Positions 1 through 12,890 are shown, counted from the stretch's first letter. The stretch: 64,000 bases of DNA from Garcia nutans (GCA_947685225.1 CANTUV010000004.1:11129001-11193000), one strand, 5' to 3'. Program-made: numbers and translations. Notes: generated by a model from the sequence alone, not told the origin.

Positions 1-295
1 CCCACCACAATTCCTCACTAATACTCATAATCATTATATCAATATACAAATTACATATCATACTTCATATCATTATTTTATTCACAATTCACAATTCATG
101 AATCACATTTCCAATGAAGGCAATCATTATCACCATTCATAAGTCACATTTCCAACAAAGCAACCATAGATCTCATTACTCATTTATTTCAACATTTGTA
201 TATCACATTGACAACAAAGACAGACTCGGGCCCAAAAGACACTAATATGTCATTCAATTTTCAGAGTTAATGCTTTGGTTCAATCATTACATTTA

Positions 296-536
296 TCATT
301 ATCCCAACTAGGCTTCAAGGATTTAGGTTCAACCAAGCTTCAAGGGGAACAAAGCATGCTAAGTATCAACCCAACTTGGCTTCAAGAACCAATCCAACCT
401 AGCTTCAAGGGTTGTAACATCTCAATTAGGCTTCAAGGACTAGACCCAACCAAGCTTCAAGGGGAGTAAAACATGTTAAACTTTTACCCAACTTGACTTC
501 AAGGATCAAGCCCAACCTAACTTCAAGAGATTGTTA
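296..536 (-). repeat. CTTGAAGC tandem block inside LTR
   Basis: On the minus strand CTTGAAGC recurs every 25-45 bases, each time followed by a variant of TAGGTTGGG or CAAGTTGGG. The same block occurs at 8372-8605, 14187-14417 and 40515-40742, always bracketed by a TTCCATTTTCAGAG motif on one side and an AACTCTGAAA motif on the other. Confidence 0.85.
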
Positions 537-1257
537 CTATCATTAGGCATGCCACCAACAACAAACTCTGAAAATGGAATAACACATTAGCCACACAATT
601 CATTTATTATTTCATTATCATTTCCATTCTCAATTGAATCATCATAGCCAATCACAATGGCTTCACATCACATTTGAATTATCATAGCCAATCACAATGG
701 CTTCACATCTCATTATATCTCAAATCACATTTCATTTTTCATCAATGATATATATACAACATCAATTACATTAACTACACAAACATATCATTATTCAATC
801 ATATCATCTAGGCATGCTTCAATCATATCATTCACATCATTATAACTCAGAACATTAGTTTCACATCTCTTTATGTCTCAATTCACATTATACACTTCAT
901 CATTCAAGCATACATAATAAATTTCATTGCACATGTATCTTAAATTCATCATCATATAAACAACATGTCCAATTATTTCATTTCAATCATTATTAAAACA
1001 TTTATCATAACAAATTGCATTGCACATACCTTTTTAGATGATCATTATAGCTTTCACACTATACAAATAACAACATTAGTCACATTATATTAAGTGTCAA
1101 AACCATATAAAAGAATGCATCTAGGTAAGTTGTACTTACCTCAAGAACTACTCCCATCAAGCTATACATAATCAATTTCCTCATCATATCCTTCACATTT
1201 TACATATAGCATCATCATATGTATGTTCAATCTCAACAAAATAAGAAGAGCAAAGGA

Positions 1258-1530
1258 CACTCACATTAGCCAACACACTCAAGGGACATGGCCAAGCTTG
1301 TGGCCGTGTCTCTCAACACCAAATCAAACCGAGGCAAACATGGGCAAAAGACATGGCCGTGTCTCTCAACAAAAATCAGGTAGTGGTGAACATGGGCAAG
1401 GGACACAGCCGTGTCTCTCCAAAATATATCCAACACGGCAAAATTTCCATGGACTTGGCCGTGTCTCTCAAAAATTTCTTTAGTTTGGCCGTGTCTCTTC
1501 CTTGGTTTGGTCGTGTCTCTCATGTATACA
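1258..1530. repeat. GACACGGCC...GGCCGTGTC palindrome array in LTR
   Basis: Five or six copies of GGCCGTGTCTCTC and partly inverted GACATGGCC or GACACAGCC motifs at about 40-90 base spacing. They are CpG-rich inside an AT-rich LTR. The best unit (near 1290) pairs ACATGGCC with GGCCGTGT around AAGCTTGT. A related array sits in the LTR of E at 39541-39836, at the same offset from the LTR start. Confidence 0.8.
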
Positions 1531-2508
1531 AACCCTAAATATGGCCAACTCTCTTTTGATTGAACTAAAACACATTTTGCTCAATATAACTTCATTCAAA
1601 TGGATATAATCAATGTTATTAACACATATTTTACATATTCATCACAATATTCACATTAACACTATATCAACCATACATTCAATCACTTACCACATCAAAC
1701 CCTAAAACCAACATCAATCTTCTTCTTTCAATATCAACATCCACTTAACTTACCATCTTCAAACAAAACCAACACCAATTTAACCTTTTTAACTTACAAT
1801 CCATTTCAACACTTATAAACACATCTCAAACACACCAAATCATAATATCAACAAATCACAACTCATCTCAAACACAACTTCAAAAATAACAAAGGAAAAC
1901 AAGAAAGTACTTACCAAAATTGATGAATTCCACCAAATCTCCAACTTAATCCTTTCATTCTTCCTTCAATTTGATTTTAGAAATTAAAACACTTCTCTTG
2001 CTCTCCCTTTCCTTTGGTATAGCCGGCCACCCAAAAAAGAGAAGAAAAGAAAAATGACAAGTCAAACTTCTCTTCTTCTTTAAATCTCCACCAAGCAATT
2101 CTAACAAAGCAATTACCTAAATGCCCTCATCCATTTAACTTAACTCTTGTCACTTATATGCCCATTTAAGTAATTCCACATATCACAAATAAATATCCTC
2201 TTGCATTGACCATTCATTTGACTTATGTATATGTTATTTATACTACCATATATGCAACATATACACTTCCTTTAAAAATTCTTTTCTCTTTCAAATTAAC
2301 ATATACATTCAATCCAATTAAAACAACAATAATATTCAAAACTTCTAGGGCATACATTGGGATATTACAAAAACCCTAAATATTGAGCTCTTTTATTTGT
2401 TTAGACTCTTTGTATGCTCTAATTTTCAAGGACTATCTTTTGGTACTTAAAATGGAATTAAACTTAGACTTAAAATAAATAATTCAAATCAAATCTCTTT
2501 TCTAAATT

Positions 2509-3010
2509 AAATTGGCACATGAAATTAATTAAACATTGTCACTTTTTCAAAATTAATTAAATATTGTCACTTTGTTTTAAAATTATGTTGGCACATGAAT
2601 TTAATTGAACATTATCACTTTTCAAAATTAATTAAATATTATCAATTTTTAAAGTTAAATTGGCACATGACCTTAAGTAAACATTGCAAATTTTTCAAAA
2701 TTAATTAAATATTATCACTTTTTTTAAAAATTAATTTGGCACGTGAACTTAATTAAAACATTGTCACTTTTCAAAAATTAATTAAATATTGTCACTTTTT
2801 TTAAAAAAAAAATTAATTTGGCACATGAACTTAATTGGACATTTTCACCTTTTCAAAATCAATTAAATATTGTCACTTTTTTTTAAAAAAAATAAGTTGC
2901 CACATGAATATAATTGAGCATTGTCACTTTTTCAAAATTAAGTTATCAAGTTTTCAAAATTAAGTTGGTACATGAACTTTTCAATTGTCACGTTTTTAAA
3001 ATTAGGTTGG
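2509..3010. repeat. AT-rich minisatellite, period about 60-75 bp
   Basis: About eight imperfect copies of a unit containing GGCACATGAACTTAATT, then ATTGTCACTTTTTCAAAATT and AATTAAATATTGTCAC. Lengths differ through A and T runs. Long frames are absent. Confidence 0.75.
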
Positions 3011-3201
3011 TGTAGACATTGAAATTTGCCACTAGGAGAGTTATTGTTGAATACAACAATAATATTATAAAACTCGAAAATTATCAAGGAATGTTCAGTA
3101 GATAGCTAAAGAAAAAATTCATTGATTCTTAAAATTATTAAATTTGGCAATTGTATACCTTTAAACTCAATAATTTAGCTGTACATATCTCACCTCTTGC
3201 C

Positions 3202-3208
3202 TATAAAA
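3202..3208 (+). promoter_or_regulatory. TATA-like box
   Basis: TATAAAA within CCTATAAAAGGGAGC, followed about 30 bases later by a CT-rich stretch. No transcript or gene can be assigned, so this is a weak sequence-only call. Confidence 0.3.
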
Positions 3209-3342
3209 GGGAGCTTTCAGCTCTCTTGAGGGGGGACCTCTTTTTAGGCTGGCAGATGTGAGGTTTTCTTTTTTAGTAGACTAACGAAAAAAGATAGTCA
3301 GGAAACATTATCATTTTCCCACCTTTTGTCTTTTATTCCATT

Positions 3343-5253
3343 TGTGAGAAGGGATTTACACCCTCACTCCCGGTGTAATGGTTCTTTCGGCTTCGACACT
3401 ATTAGGCTTGAGGCCTTAGAGAATACGAGCCTAAGCCTGGAGAATTGGAGTCACCACCTGGATGAGCTGGGAAAGAACTAGAAAGGAGTGGATGACTTGA
3501 TTCCTAAGCAATCTCCAACCCCCTACTTGGGTTTAGAAAGTTAGGTACGTATAGTGAAGGTGAGAATGATCCAACACCCCCATAATGCCCGGTTCATTTG
3601 AACAGGTCTCCTTTTCAGGTCAAAATGTTATTAAATTCTTAATTATTATCATACTATTCACACTACTTGCATTACTAAAAAAACAATCATCCATAATATT
3701 ATAATTTGAATAATCAAGCAAAATAGGGCACCCATCCAAAGATGAAAACAAGCCCTTATAATGTTTGAAATCCATATGCATAAATAAAAATGGAACACCC
3801 ACTAAGAGGAGGAAACATGTCCCTTACATTTTTCCAAACGCCTTAAAATAAATTAAGTTAAACAAACTAAATAAACAAGGCACCCACATAGTGTGCAAAC
3901 AAACCTTTTACAAATCCTCTTTTAAATCAGAACAAACAAAATTCAATTAATTAAAATAAGTAAAAAAGATAATCATAAACATCATCCACCATAAAGTACA
4001 CAATAATGAATCAAGTAATCATATCTAGAGTTTCAATCGCTAAATTGAGGTTAAAACATGCAAATTAGGGTTTTTAAAAGTGAATTTGGTTTTTTTAGAA
4101 GTGAATTAGGATTTTATTTTAAAATTAGGGTTTTAAGGTTGACCTAGGGATTTTTTATTTTTGCATGCAATAGTAAGAATTAAATCCTAAAGCTAAAGTC
4201 TAATGTGGAAGACTAAGATTTAAGGACACAAATAGGATTAACATATGCAAATTTTGGGTTTATAATATAAATTTAGTATTGAATATGTAAATTATACCAA
4301 GACATGCAAACTTAGGCTAAATAAAATTGATTAGGGTTTTGGAAAGCGAGCAGTGACAAAATCATGAACATGCAAATAGATTTTTGTAATACAGTGCAAA
4401 ATAAAATTTGTAGATTACGAACACAGTAAACTAAACATTGAGATAATTAAGTTGTGCAAATAAATTTTGGGTAACAATTTAAGGTGAATCAACTAAACAA
4501 ATATAAAAATGAATGAATGAAGATGATCAATTGAAATAGGCAAACAAAATTAAACCTGCATTGTTGGCTCTGGCATGATGTTTGTTGAAACATGCTAGTT
4601 TATGCTACTGCTTGGACTTATTGTTTCCTTCTTTGAGTGAATGCAATTCGAAGACAATTGTTGTGTGTTTTTGTTTGATTATGTGTTTTGAAAATTGTTC
4701 TTGCTTTTTTATGATTATCCTTTTTTTACAGTGGGTCCTTTCTTCTATTTGTTATAGTCAATATTTAGTTTTATGTTGGCTTAATGTTTCTGCTTATTAG
4801 AGGACAATTAGAATTCTAAGTGCAATTAAAGTTTAATCCGAATGCATTCAGGGTCTCATAACGAATTGGCCTTAGCCAATTCGCTGCAGGTAGGCCTCAT
4901 GGTGATTTGGCTAGGCCAATTTGTTTTGACTTTGTAATTTAGTCAGTCCGCCTCAATTTTGGCTTTTAATGTTTGATCTAACCTAACTTGATTTTCTAAA
5001 TTTGGGCTAGACTAAGTTTAAGCATATAAAAATTTAATGGGACCAAATTCAAGTCTATAAAATTGGACTAAACCAAATTCAAGACTTTAAAATTAGATTA
5101 GACCAAATTCAAGTCTTTAAAATTAGAATAGACCAAATTCAACCCTTTAAAATAGGATCGGACCAAATTCAAGTCTTTAAAATTGGATCAGACCAAGGAT
5201 TAAATTTTACTAGGTCCCTAAACTTATTTAGGGCCAAAATCAAGGGGTTTAAA
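3343..5253 (-). repeat. 3' LTR of element H
   Basis: Homologous to the LTR fragment 36059-36755 (for example 3360-4045 against 36075-36750). Its 3' end reads CTTCTCACA at 3343. The 5' end, near 5253, is eroded from the TGTAGA start seen in related copies. The CCCTAA-type motifs of this LTR group are present at about 4065, 4126 and 4333. It is clearly older and more diverged than the LTRs of D. Confidence 0.8.
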
Positions 5254-5256
5254 ATA

Positions 5257-5266
5257 TTGCCCCCTG
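5257..5266 (-). promoter_or_regulatory. Polypurine tract of H
   Basis: On the minus strand CAGGGGGCAA directly precedes the LTR. The comparable site in element C is GTGGGGGGCAA. It primes plus-strand DNA synthesis. Confidence 0.65.
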
Positions 5267-5269
5267 CTT

Positions 5270-5528
5270 GAATGATCTTAAATTTATTCATAGAGTGAAA
5301 ACCTATTTGCCTTGATGGGTTTAAGTTGATCTTGGATGCTTTGATGGTTTGGCTTCTGGACTCGTGGGTTGGTTTAGGTTCTAGACCCATGGGTAAGTTC
5401 AGGTTCTGGACGAGTGATTTCTTTCTTTATTCTGACCCTTTCTTTATTCTGACCATGTTCCTTTTCTTTGTTTGCTCTTTTCTTTGCTTTCACTTTTTTT
5501 TTTGTCATATCATGATACCCCTTCTCCT
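5270..5528. other. 3' non-coding region of H
   Basis: Holds a decayed version of the repeat seen at 22785-23360: GGACTCGTGGGTTGG and similar words recur near 5355-5410. Otherwise it is pyrimidine-rich, with no gene. Confidence 0.4.
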
Positions 5529-5536
5529 TTATAAAT
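5529..5536 (+). promoter_or_regulatory. Putative TATA box of the antisense extra gene
   Basis: TTATAAAT about 110 bases upstream of the ATG at 5639, on the strand opposite to H pol. It is consistent with a captured gene keeping its own promoter. Sequence-only inference. Confidence 0.35.
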
Positions 5537-5638
5537 GACCATGGTTCATATTAGTTGTATTCATCATCCCTTTCAGAAAGAAACCATCTCCTTCGCTCTC
5601 TTAGATTTTAAACACCTAAAAGCTTTATCATTTTTCAA

Positions 5639-7080
5639 ATGGCAGGCATTCATCTTGCTTCTAGGACTGGACCTCATTCAAATGTTGAACTGCTTGAACA
5701 TATTCAGCCTCATGAGAATGGGATAGTTGCTCTTTTAGCTTGAATGCCACTTCATCGTAGCATGGATGAAAAAACTGAGGTAAGTATGATTTTACTATAA
5801 TTTTATTATTAAAAGCATAGAACTATCTAGAAAAAAATAGAATTGAGTAAGAAAATAAGATATTAATGAAATAAAAATAAATATTAAATATTAAATATTA
5901 ATGAATAGTAGTGAAATTTATTAAAAGAAAAGAAAAATACCACGTCATGGAATCAATTTATAGGATCTGTTTAGTGAAATTATTTGGAAAAATGCATAAA
6001 TTTAATTATGAATTTTCATAGTAAAATATTTCAAAACAAAATACCATATCTTATGCATGAAGAGAAAAGTATTAAAGTGCATAAGAAAATTATATTTACT
6101 TACATCACATTGACTCACCTGCTTTGGTGGCAGCATGACCCATGCATTGTTTTTGGCAGACGGTGCGTTTATAAGGCCCGTCAGTGGTATCATAAAGCAC
6201 CTTCTCGGATGAAGTGAATGATTTAGTGGTGCTGCTTTGAAGAATTTGACCTATAAATACTGTTACAAGGGTTCCAGATAATTAGGAGTGTGATCGAAGC
6301 ACTTGCAGAACAGTGGATGGACACTACTCATACCTTCCAACTGCCTATGGGTGAAATGACCATCAGCCTGTTTGACTTTACTGCTATAACGGGCCTCCAG
6401 TACCATGGCATTCTGGTTCCTCTTACTGATAACATCTTGACACGCAATGAAATTCAATAGATAATAGGCATGGAGCACTCATTAAAGGATCTGTTTAAGA
6501 TAAAACCTGAGCCAATTCGAGAATATTGGATAAACTATGCCCAACCAATTTGTGGAGAAATGGTCAGCCAATAAGCTCAAGGATTTTTGTTATATTTGCT
6601 GATCAACTATTTTGTGTAGTACTGAATCTGCTATCCATTAATCGGCGTTGTGGTCCCTTATTGATCAGGAACTTATGAAGTTTTATGGTTAGAGGGAGGC
6701 TTGCCTTTCTTGCCTTTACCATGGATTTGATAAAATTTGTAGGAACAAGATATCTTTCATTGGTTTTATGGTTATTACCGAGGTATGACCTTCCACCTTT
6801 CAAAACCTCAAGTTCTTTAATTGACCAGAGGTGAGAAAATTCTTCATGGTCCATTAATTAATTTTTGTATATCCTATTTAGCTCCAACCAAAGCATGGGG
6901 ATGCATGTTTTGTTTACATCTACTTGGTCAATTCCTTCTTGTTTCTTCTGATGGTGACATTGATCCATAAGTATTGGACTTTGTGGACCAAGTGGAGGGA
7001 GTATTTTTACCAATACCTCTAATCTTAGCTAAAACTCTAGTCAGATTAGACTAATTTAAGACTGGCTCGTCAAGAAGGTT
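5639..7080 (+). pseudogene. Antisense plant-mobile-domain reading frame of H (extra ORF), decayed
   Basis: Exon 1 appears to run from ATG at 5639 (MAGIHLASRTGPHSNVELLE) to 5779, 47 codons with one internal TGA, ending at GAG|GTAAGT, a consensus plant 5' splice site in phase 0. The PMD-like part is readable from about 6257 to 6619 in one frame: an ALAEQWMDTTHTFQLPMGEM stretch, then ISLFDFTAITGL, then IREYWINYAQPICGEM, with three stops at or before 6619. A further match (CLYHGFDKICRNKISFIGF) lies at about 6695-6770. The (A/E)RW-(D/E)THTF-GEMT pattern is typical of the plant mobile domain, a transposase-derived fold of unknown molecular role. Tat-lineage elements are known to carry extra ORFs between integrase and 3' LTR, often antisense, and this one sits there. 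The insertion of D at 7127 cuts it. Confidence 0.7.
5780..6133 (+). other. Candidate intron of the antisense extra gene
   Basis: AT-rich stretch starting GTAAGTATG after 5779. Acceptors TTTGGTGGCAG at 6134 or TTTTTGGCAG about 20 bases later both fit. It lacks coding features in any frame. Exact acceptor not resolved. Confidence 0.4.
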
Positions 7081-7121
7081 GACTGGAAGTCTATTGCTAC
7101 TTTTTGGTATTTACCTAAATT

Positions 7122-7126
7122 GCCCT
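7122..7126. other. Target site duplication of D, left copy (GCCCT)
   Basis: GCCCT directly precedes the TGTAATATCCC start of the left LTR and recurs directly after the right LTR at 15327-15331. Confidence 0.95.
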
Positions 7127-7471
7127 TGTAATATCCCAAAGTACACCCTAAAAGTTTTGGAATCATTATTGTTGTATTTAGATTTAATGTGTATGTTTAA
7201 TGGAAAGAGAAAAGAAGTGAAGAGATTGTATATGTTGTATTTATGGGAATATATATATATATATACAAGTCAAAAGAAGATAAATTATTATTTGAATTAA
7301 TTAAAAGGAAAGATTATAAGAGATAGATGTATATGAAGGATGATATATATTTATGTGGTATTTAAAAAATATGGGAAATATAAATATAATATATAAGACA
7401 TATACATATACCTACATATACATCACATATACATTGGTGTAGGAAAAGTAAGTGTATATAATTAATTAATC

Positions 7472-7508
<37 letters not shown>

Positions 7509-7646
7509 GAAAAAGAAGAAAGGAAAGTCAAAGGGAAAGATATGTGGTGGAGGATTTTTGTAATATTTATTTTATTATTATTATATATATATAAGATAAG
7601 TTAATTAAAGAAAGAGGATTTTCTTTCTTTCTTCTTCTTCTTCTTG

Positions 7647-7677
<31 letters not shown>

Positions 7678-9446
7678 TGTGATTTTGTTAGTTCACACAT
7701 CAAATTTTTAAGGGCTTTAAGAGAATTGAAGGTGGAGATTGAAGATTTGGCAAAGAATTCAAGTTTTTGAAGAGATTGAGTTGCCCTAATCCAAGTGTTG
7801 AGGATTCTTGGAAGAGGAGTTGGTGTTGTGTATTGCTCTTGAGGTAAGTACAAACTACATGGTTGCATACTCTTACATGAGTTTGATACTTAACATATTT
7901 GGTTGTAAATATGTTAAGTAATCTATTGCATTATTAATTTGATTGATTAATGTTATGTTTTGCATAATGTGAACTTTGTGGAATATATGTTGATAATTCT
8001 AAAGATATGATGATATGATAAAATATGAAATGTATGTTAATGCAATTGGTTGTGTACATTTGAATGATGAATTGAGATATAATGAGTTGTGAAGCCAATG
8101 TGATTGGTTATGATGATTCAAACAAAATAATTGAGGCATGTTTGCCTAGATGATGATGTTCAATGTAATTGATTTTGCATACACTCTTGATGAGATGTGA
8201 AGCCATTGTTGTTGGCTATAATGATGTAAATGAGATGATTGAGGCATGGTTGCCTAAGTGATGATGAGAAAATGAGAATGAAATTTCTAATGAATTAATG
8301 AATGAATTGTGTGTCTAATGTGTTATTCCATTTTCAGAGTTTTGTTGTTGGTGGCATGCCTATAGTAACAATCTCTTGAAGTTAGGTTGGGCTTGATCCT
8401 TGAAGCCAAGTTGGGTTGAAGTTTAGCATGCTTAACACCCCTTGAAGCTTGGTTGGGTCTAGTCCTTGAAGCCTAATTGAGATGTTACAACCCTTGAAGC
8501 TAGGTTGGGTTTGGTTCTTGAAGCCAAGTTGGGTTGATACTTAGCATGCTTTGTTCCCCTTGAAGCTTGGTTGAACCTAAATCCTTGAAGCCTAGTTGGG
8601 ATAATGATAATGATAAATGTGAAAATTAAACCAAAACATTAACTCTGAAAGTTGATGGCATATTAGAGTCTTTGGGCCCATGCTTGTCTTTGTTGGAAAT
8701 GTAATTCATGAATGGTGAATTGTGAATAATGAATTAATTGAATAAAATAAGGACATGTAATGATATGAAGTATGATATGATTACAATACATAAGTTAATT
8801 ATTGAAAAGAAATATGGCTTGAGAAGCTAAGTTGAAAGATGAGATTCTGAAAATATAGTATGACATGTAATATGTGTATGGATGTAGACATTGTGAGTAT
8901 TAGTTATGGAATTGTGGTTTGTGTTAACGATATGTGTATATGTATATAATTATGAGATTAGTAGAGATATATGAAAAGTGTAATTGAAATGGGAAAACAT
9001 GATAAGAAAATAAGGATACATGAAGTTAACATATGAATATGTTTATATTATTTATTTGTACTACTAAGCTTTCGGGCTTAGCGCGGTTATGTAAATCGCG
9101 CAGGTGAGCAGATGGTTGATCTGAAGTCTATTCGTGATGCCACGAGAAGGGTAAGAGTATTTCGAGACCAACTAGAAGGTGATGCATACATGTATAATTT
9201 AAATATGTTGTATTTTGAATGTATTTATATGTATAAGTGAATTTTGTTAATGACAAGAATATTATATTTATGTAAGATCATTGAGTATTATATTTTGTAA
9301 ATGTGCTTTAAATAATATGTATTATTGTTTGAACTCTGATAAAAGTTTTAAATTGTAACGTCAAGTGACATTCTTATACTTTATATACGTACTGTATGTA
9401 TACTAGGTATATGTATAGTACTTATATAGAGTATGGGGGTGTTACA
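7127..9446 (+). repeat. 5' LTR of D
   Basis: 2320 bp from TGTAATATCCC to GGTGTTACA. Contains (AT)n at about 7252, (AAT)n at about 7473-7505, (GA)n at about 7648-7677, the CTTGAAGC block at 8372-8605, and GAGGTAAGTACAAACTACAT at 7840, which is conserved in all Tekay-like LTRs here. It lacks the palindrome array found in E. Confidence 0.95.
8372..8605 (+). repeat. CTTGAAGC tandem block in LTR
   Basis: About nine CTTGAAGC or CTTGAAGT words alternate between CAAGTTGGG, TTGGTTGG and CTAGTTGGG contexts. The three-phrase order is shared with the other Tekay-like LTRs. Confidence 0.85.
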
Positions 9447-9453
9447 AATATTT

Positions 9454-9465
9454 TGGTATCAGAGC
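9454..9465 (+). promoter_or_regulatory. Primer binding site, tRNA-iMet
   Basis: TGGTATCAGAGC, complementary to the 3' end of plant initiator tRNA-Met, 7 bases after the LTR. This site is standard for chromoviruses and many copia elements. Confidence 0.95.
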
Positions 9466-12400
9466 TTAGGTTCAAGATTCTCAGCCTAAGTAGAATTAAA
9501 AAGAAAAGTTTTGAAATGAAATTTATGATACATGCATATGCCTCAACACCTAGGTTGGTCTCGTATGTGGCATTATGTGTATTGTAATGTATTCGAATTA
9601 GATGAGATGGATGATAGTGTGTGGATGAGGTTCTACATGAAAGGAAAATTAGAGAAAGAAATGATAAGGAAAATTTTATATAAGTTTAATTGATAAATTA
9701 AAAGAATGGGAATTTATTCAAGAAAAGTAAATTTTGGAATTTCTGATTATGGAAGTATGCTTGTGAAAAAGGTCATAATGATATGAATAGAAGAATTAAG
9801 TTGGAAATGAGTTAAAAACAAAAAATCAAGATTAAAGTATGTACTCTTTCCTCTACAATTTGAATCTCTTTCTAATAAACCTTATGTTTGGATTACTAAA
9901 GAGGGGAAATATTGTTGGATTGTTAATATGGATAGATATGTTATTAAGATGAAGATAGTATGGTGGAATATTAATTGAGTTGATTGGTATAGCCAAGTGT
10001 GATCATTTAAGGTTTGGGTATATAAAGTTAAGGTTTTGTTTAAAAGAAAAAGAGATGATGTTGGTTAAGTAAGAAGATATATTGGTGTTGTTTGTATTGT
10101 TATTTTAATGCAAACATTGTGATTTCAATGTTAGAAATGTGATATGCTTGAATATTGTGAAAGCTCATGTTAATGGTGGTAATATGTGACATTTGGATAT
10201 TTGAAATGAGCTTTAATAATTGTGAAAATTATATGTTTTGATGTTGCTTTGTGGTATATATATATATATATATATAAGATGTTTTTAAGTTGATATTAAG
10301 AAAAAAAAATGAGATGAGTAAATTGAAGTTTAGGTAAGGTAGTAATTTGAGAATTTAGAGTTTTAATAGAATGTTGATAAAGACTATTTAGATATTGATA
10401 GTTTAATGTATATTAAGCATATGAGCTAATTGAAGGAATATTAATGCATATGAGAATACTATGAATTGAGTAATGTGATTGATGGTATGAAATTTTGTTT
10501 TGAAATAAAAAGAGAAAGTGAATAAGCTAGTGAAAATGAATTACTTCAAGTAAATTGACTGGAAATAATGAAAATGGATAAGAAGTGTATATTAAATGCT
10601 TTTAAAAAAAATGAGAGAGATGTCACATTAGAAATGTGACTAGGATTCATGTGAAGTGTTATTATGGTTAGAATGCATATATTTGTTGTGTTGATGAATA
10701 ATTTAAGTCATGTCAAAAGAATGAGAATGATGTTGTTTAAAGAAAAATAATAAACATTAAATTTGTACAAATTGTATGCAAAAGAGGAATTAAATAAAAT
10801 TGCATGATTAAGTGTATACATGTATAGGATATGTGAGATGAGTTTTTCGATATAAATGTAATTGTAATATGTAAGGAATGTGGGAAGTGAATCACATTAT
10901 GGATGAGACCTATGAATGTGTATGTGGTATAACTACTGGTCTAAAGATATTAAGAATGATATTGCATATATTAGTAGACCTAAGAGAGATTAGGTCTTGA
11001 CTTGTGCAAAGCTAGATAGACTATGTAACGAAATTAAGAGTAAAAATGGACTCGAGTAATACTGGACAGTGAAATTGTTATGGTAATCACTGAATTTGAT
11101 GATCATATAATATTTTGAGTCCCAAAGTATCTACATGTGGAAAAGTTCTATGTATTTATATATAATAAGAGAATGTAAATGGATTAGAAATAGATTTGAA
11201 ATGGAGTAACAAATGGAAATTGTGTAAGATTTGTATATGATTGAATATGTATACGTAAGAGATGTTAATAATAATATTGTTGAAACATGAATTAAGCTAA
11301 TGATGATCATATAATCGAGTGCAAATTGGGTTGAAACGGAGTTGAAATGTGTTAACTCTTGGTGTAGCAAAAGTTTAGAGAATTAATATGTAATTCTTGT
11401 GATATAATTTAGCTTTGTAATTGGAAAGGTTGGAAGCAGAATAATAAAGGAACAATATTGATTTATAAGGTTCAGGCATGACCATTAATCTCCTATGGTC
11501 ATATGATTTGTTTAGTATATATTTGGCCGGTTAATTTTATTATCCACAGATTTGAGCCTGAGATAACATGACTGTAGTACAGCTTTGGTGAGATTGATAA
11601 TTATGTTTCTAGAAACATGGTTAAGAGTTATGACTGGTAAAGTTATACTTTACCATTTTATGTTAGAAATTTGGTTATAATTATGAAAAGTAAGGAAAGA
11701 GAAGAGAAATGTAAAATGTTTGGAGTTATGGATAATGTGATAAAAAGGTAATTATTGTAATAATAGTAGTGGTATGATATGTAAGGAGATATTATATGGG
11801 AGAAATTACAAAATGTGATTGAAAGTTATACTGAATATGTTTATGGTATAAAGTAAATAAGTGGATGGGCATTAGGTTTAAGTGAGTGAACTATAGATAG
11901 TAAATATGGTATGAGGTAATCATGAGAATTTTGTGGAAATTGTACTAAGATAATTTGAAGTGATTTGTTATTAATAATCATAATTTCAAAAAGCTGAATA
12001 TGGATCTGAAGAGATTAGAATTTGAATATAAGTTTGACCTAATGGAATTAGGTCATATATGTATATATTGTGAAACCTAATGATAAGTTTAAATAAGTTA
12101 ATTGTTGGTTTGAATCAAATAAGATTGAGACATTAATATATTTTGTGACAGATAGATCAATTGATCTAGATTTCGCTAAGATTGTGAATTATTGTTGAAA
12201 TTTAATATGTATAGTTGTATTGAGAGTATAAGATACTAGTGATAATGTATATGATGTAATATTCTGATATATGAATGAACATGAATGAATTGAGTTATAT
12301 CGGTTGTAAATGTTGATAAAAGGGAAAAGGTTGATTACTTGTAAAGTAAGTTTAAAGGCATTATATTAATATTTATGTTAAGTGAGAAGCATGCTAAAGA

Positions 12401-12881
12401 AGGAATTAAGTGTATGAAAAATAAGGATATTATTATTAATTAAGGTGTGATAAATATCTATTCTGAAAGTGATGGTAATGCTGGGATAATTGATATTAAG
12501 ATATAAATCAATGATTTTTAAGGTTAAAGTTAAGAGAGTAATTATAAAGAAATAAACTGATAAAATATCTTGAAGGTAATAATTAGACGAAGTGTAAGTA
12601 TATTATAAGATGATCTGATTCTTGTATAAAGATAAATTAATTGAGAATGTAATGAGTTATTTTAACTGCTTGGTTGAGGAAGTAATAAGATATATAGACA
12701 TATACAATGATGAATTATGAAATTTAGAGAAGATGATTTACTCTAAGGGGGAGAGTAGAAGTTATGTGATTTGATGACATAATAATTTAAGAAAATAGTT
12801 AACTTTATATGAAAGTGAAGAGGGTATTTTGTTAAGAATGGATTGTTACTATACTAGATAATTTCGAGGATGAAATTATTT
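9466..12881 (+). other. Non-coding core of D
   Basis: About 3.4 kb, strongly AT-rich, with no frame that could encode Gag or Pol. Segment 11945-12050 has words in common with the RNase H region of E (37000-37070): an AGTG-TTT-TAT run, an ATCATAA word, then CTGAAT and GA(A/C)GA(G/T) spaced as in E. I take the core as a very old Tekay gag-pol, decayed beyond reading while the LTRs stayed young. Confidence 0.6.
11945..12050 (+). pseudogene. Faint RNase H relic in D
   Basis: By eye this aligns with 36955-37070 of E, where TDHKSLKYL and ELNLRQRRW are encoded. Matches are scattered at roughly two thirds of positions and no frame survives. Weak call: an alignment score would decide it. Confidence 0.35.
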
Positions 12882-12890
12882 AAAGGGGAG
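12882..12890 (+). promoter_or_regulatory. Polypurine tract of D
   Basis: AAAGGGGAG, 5 bases before the 3' LTR. It follows GAGGATGAAATTATTT, the usual end of chromovirus pol 3' regions. Confidence 0.85.

Larger units (their letters stand above)
1..2369 (-). mobile_element. Tekay-like LTR, minus strand, cut by window edge
   Basis: Read on the minus strand this starts at 2369 with TGTAATATCCCAATGTATG, the same 5' end as the LTRs at 7127, 12896 and 38718. It carries the same internal landmarks in the same order: a palindrome array about 840-1110 bases in, a GTAAGT site, and the CTTGAAGC repeat block. The 3' end lies left of the window, so solo LTR or full-element status is unknown. Family membership rests on shared sequence with the LTR of E (38718-41385), which follows Tekay/Del chromovirus pol. 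Confidence 0.85.
2370..3342. other. AT-rich spacer, possibly an older LTR fragment
   Basis: No gene is visible between the minus-strand LTR and the 3' LTR of H. Most of it is the tandem repeat at 2509-3010. The right part has a TATA-like TATAAAA at 3202, followed by a GC-richer stretch such as transcription leaders of LTRs show. A TGTAGACATTGAAATTTG at about 3013 resembles an LTR start. I infer a decayed LTR, but no pair, primer site or coding region supports it. Confidence 0.35.

Noticed and set aside
1..2369. Minus-strand LTR as the missing 5' LTR of E
   Set aside because: Opposite orientation and beyond element H; it belongs to a separate insertion.
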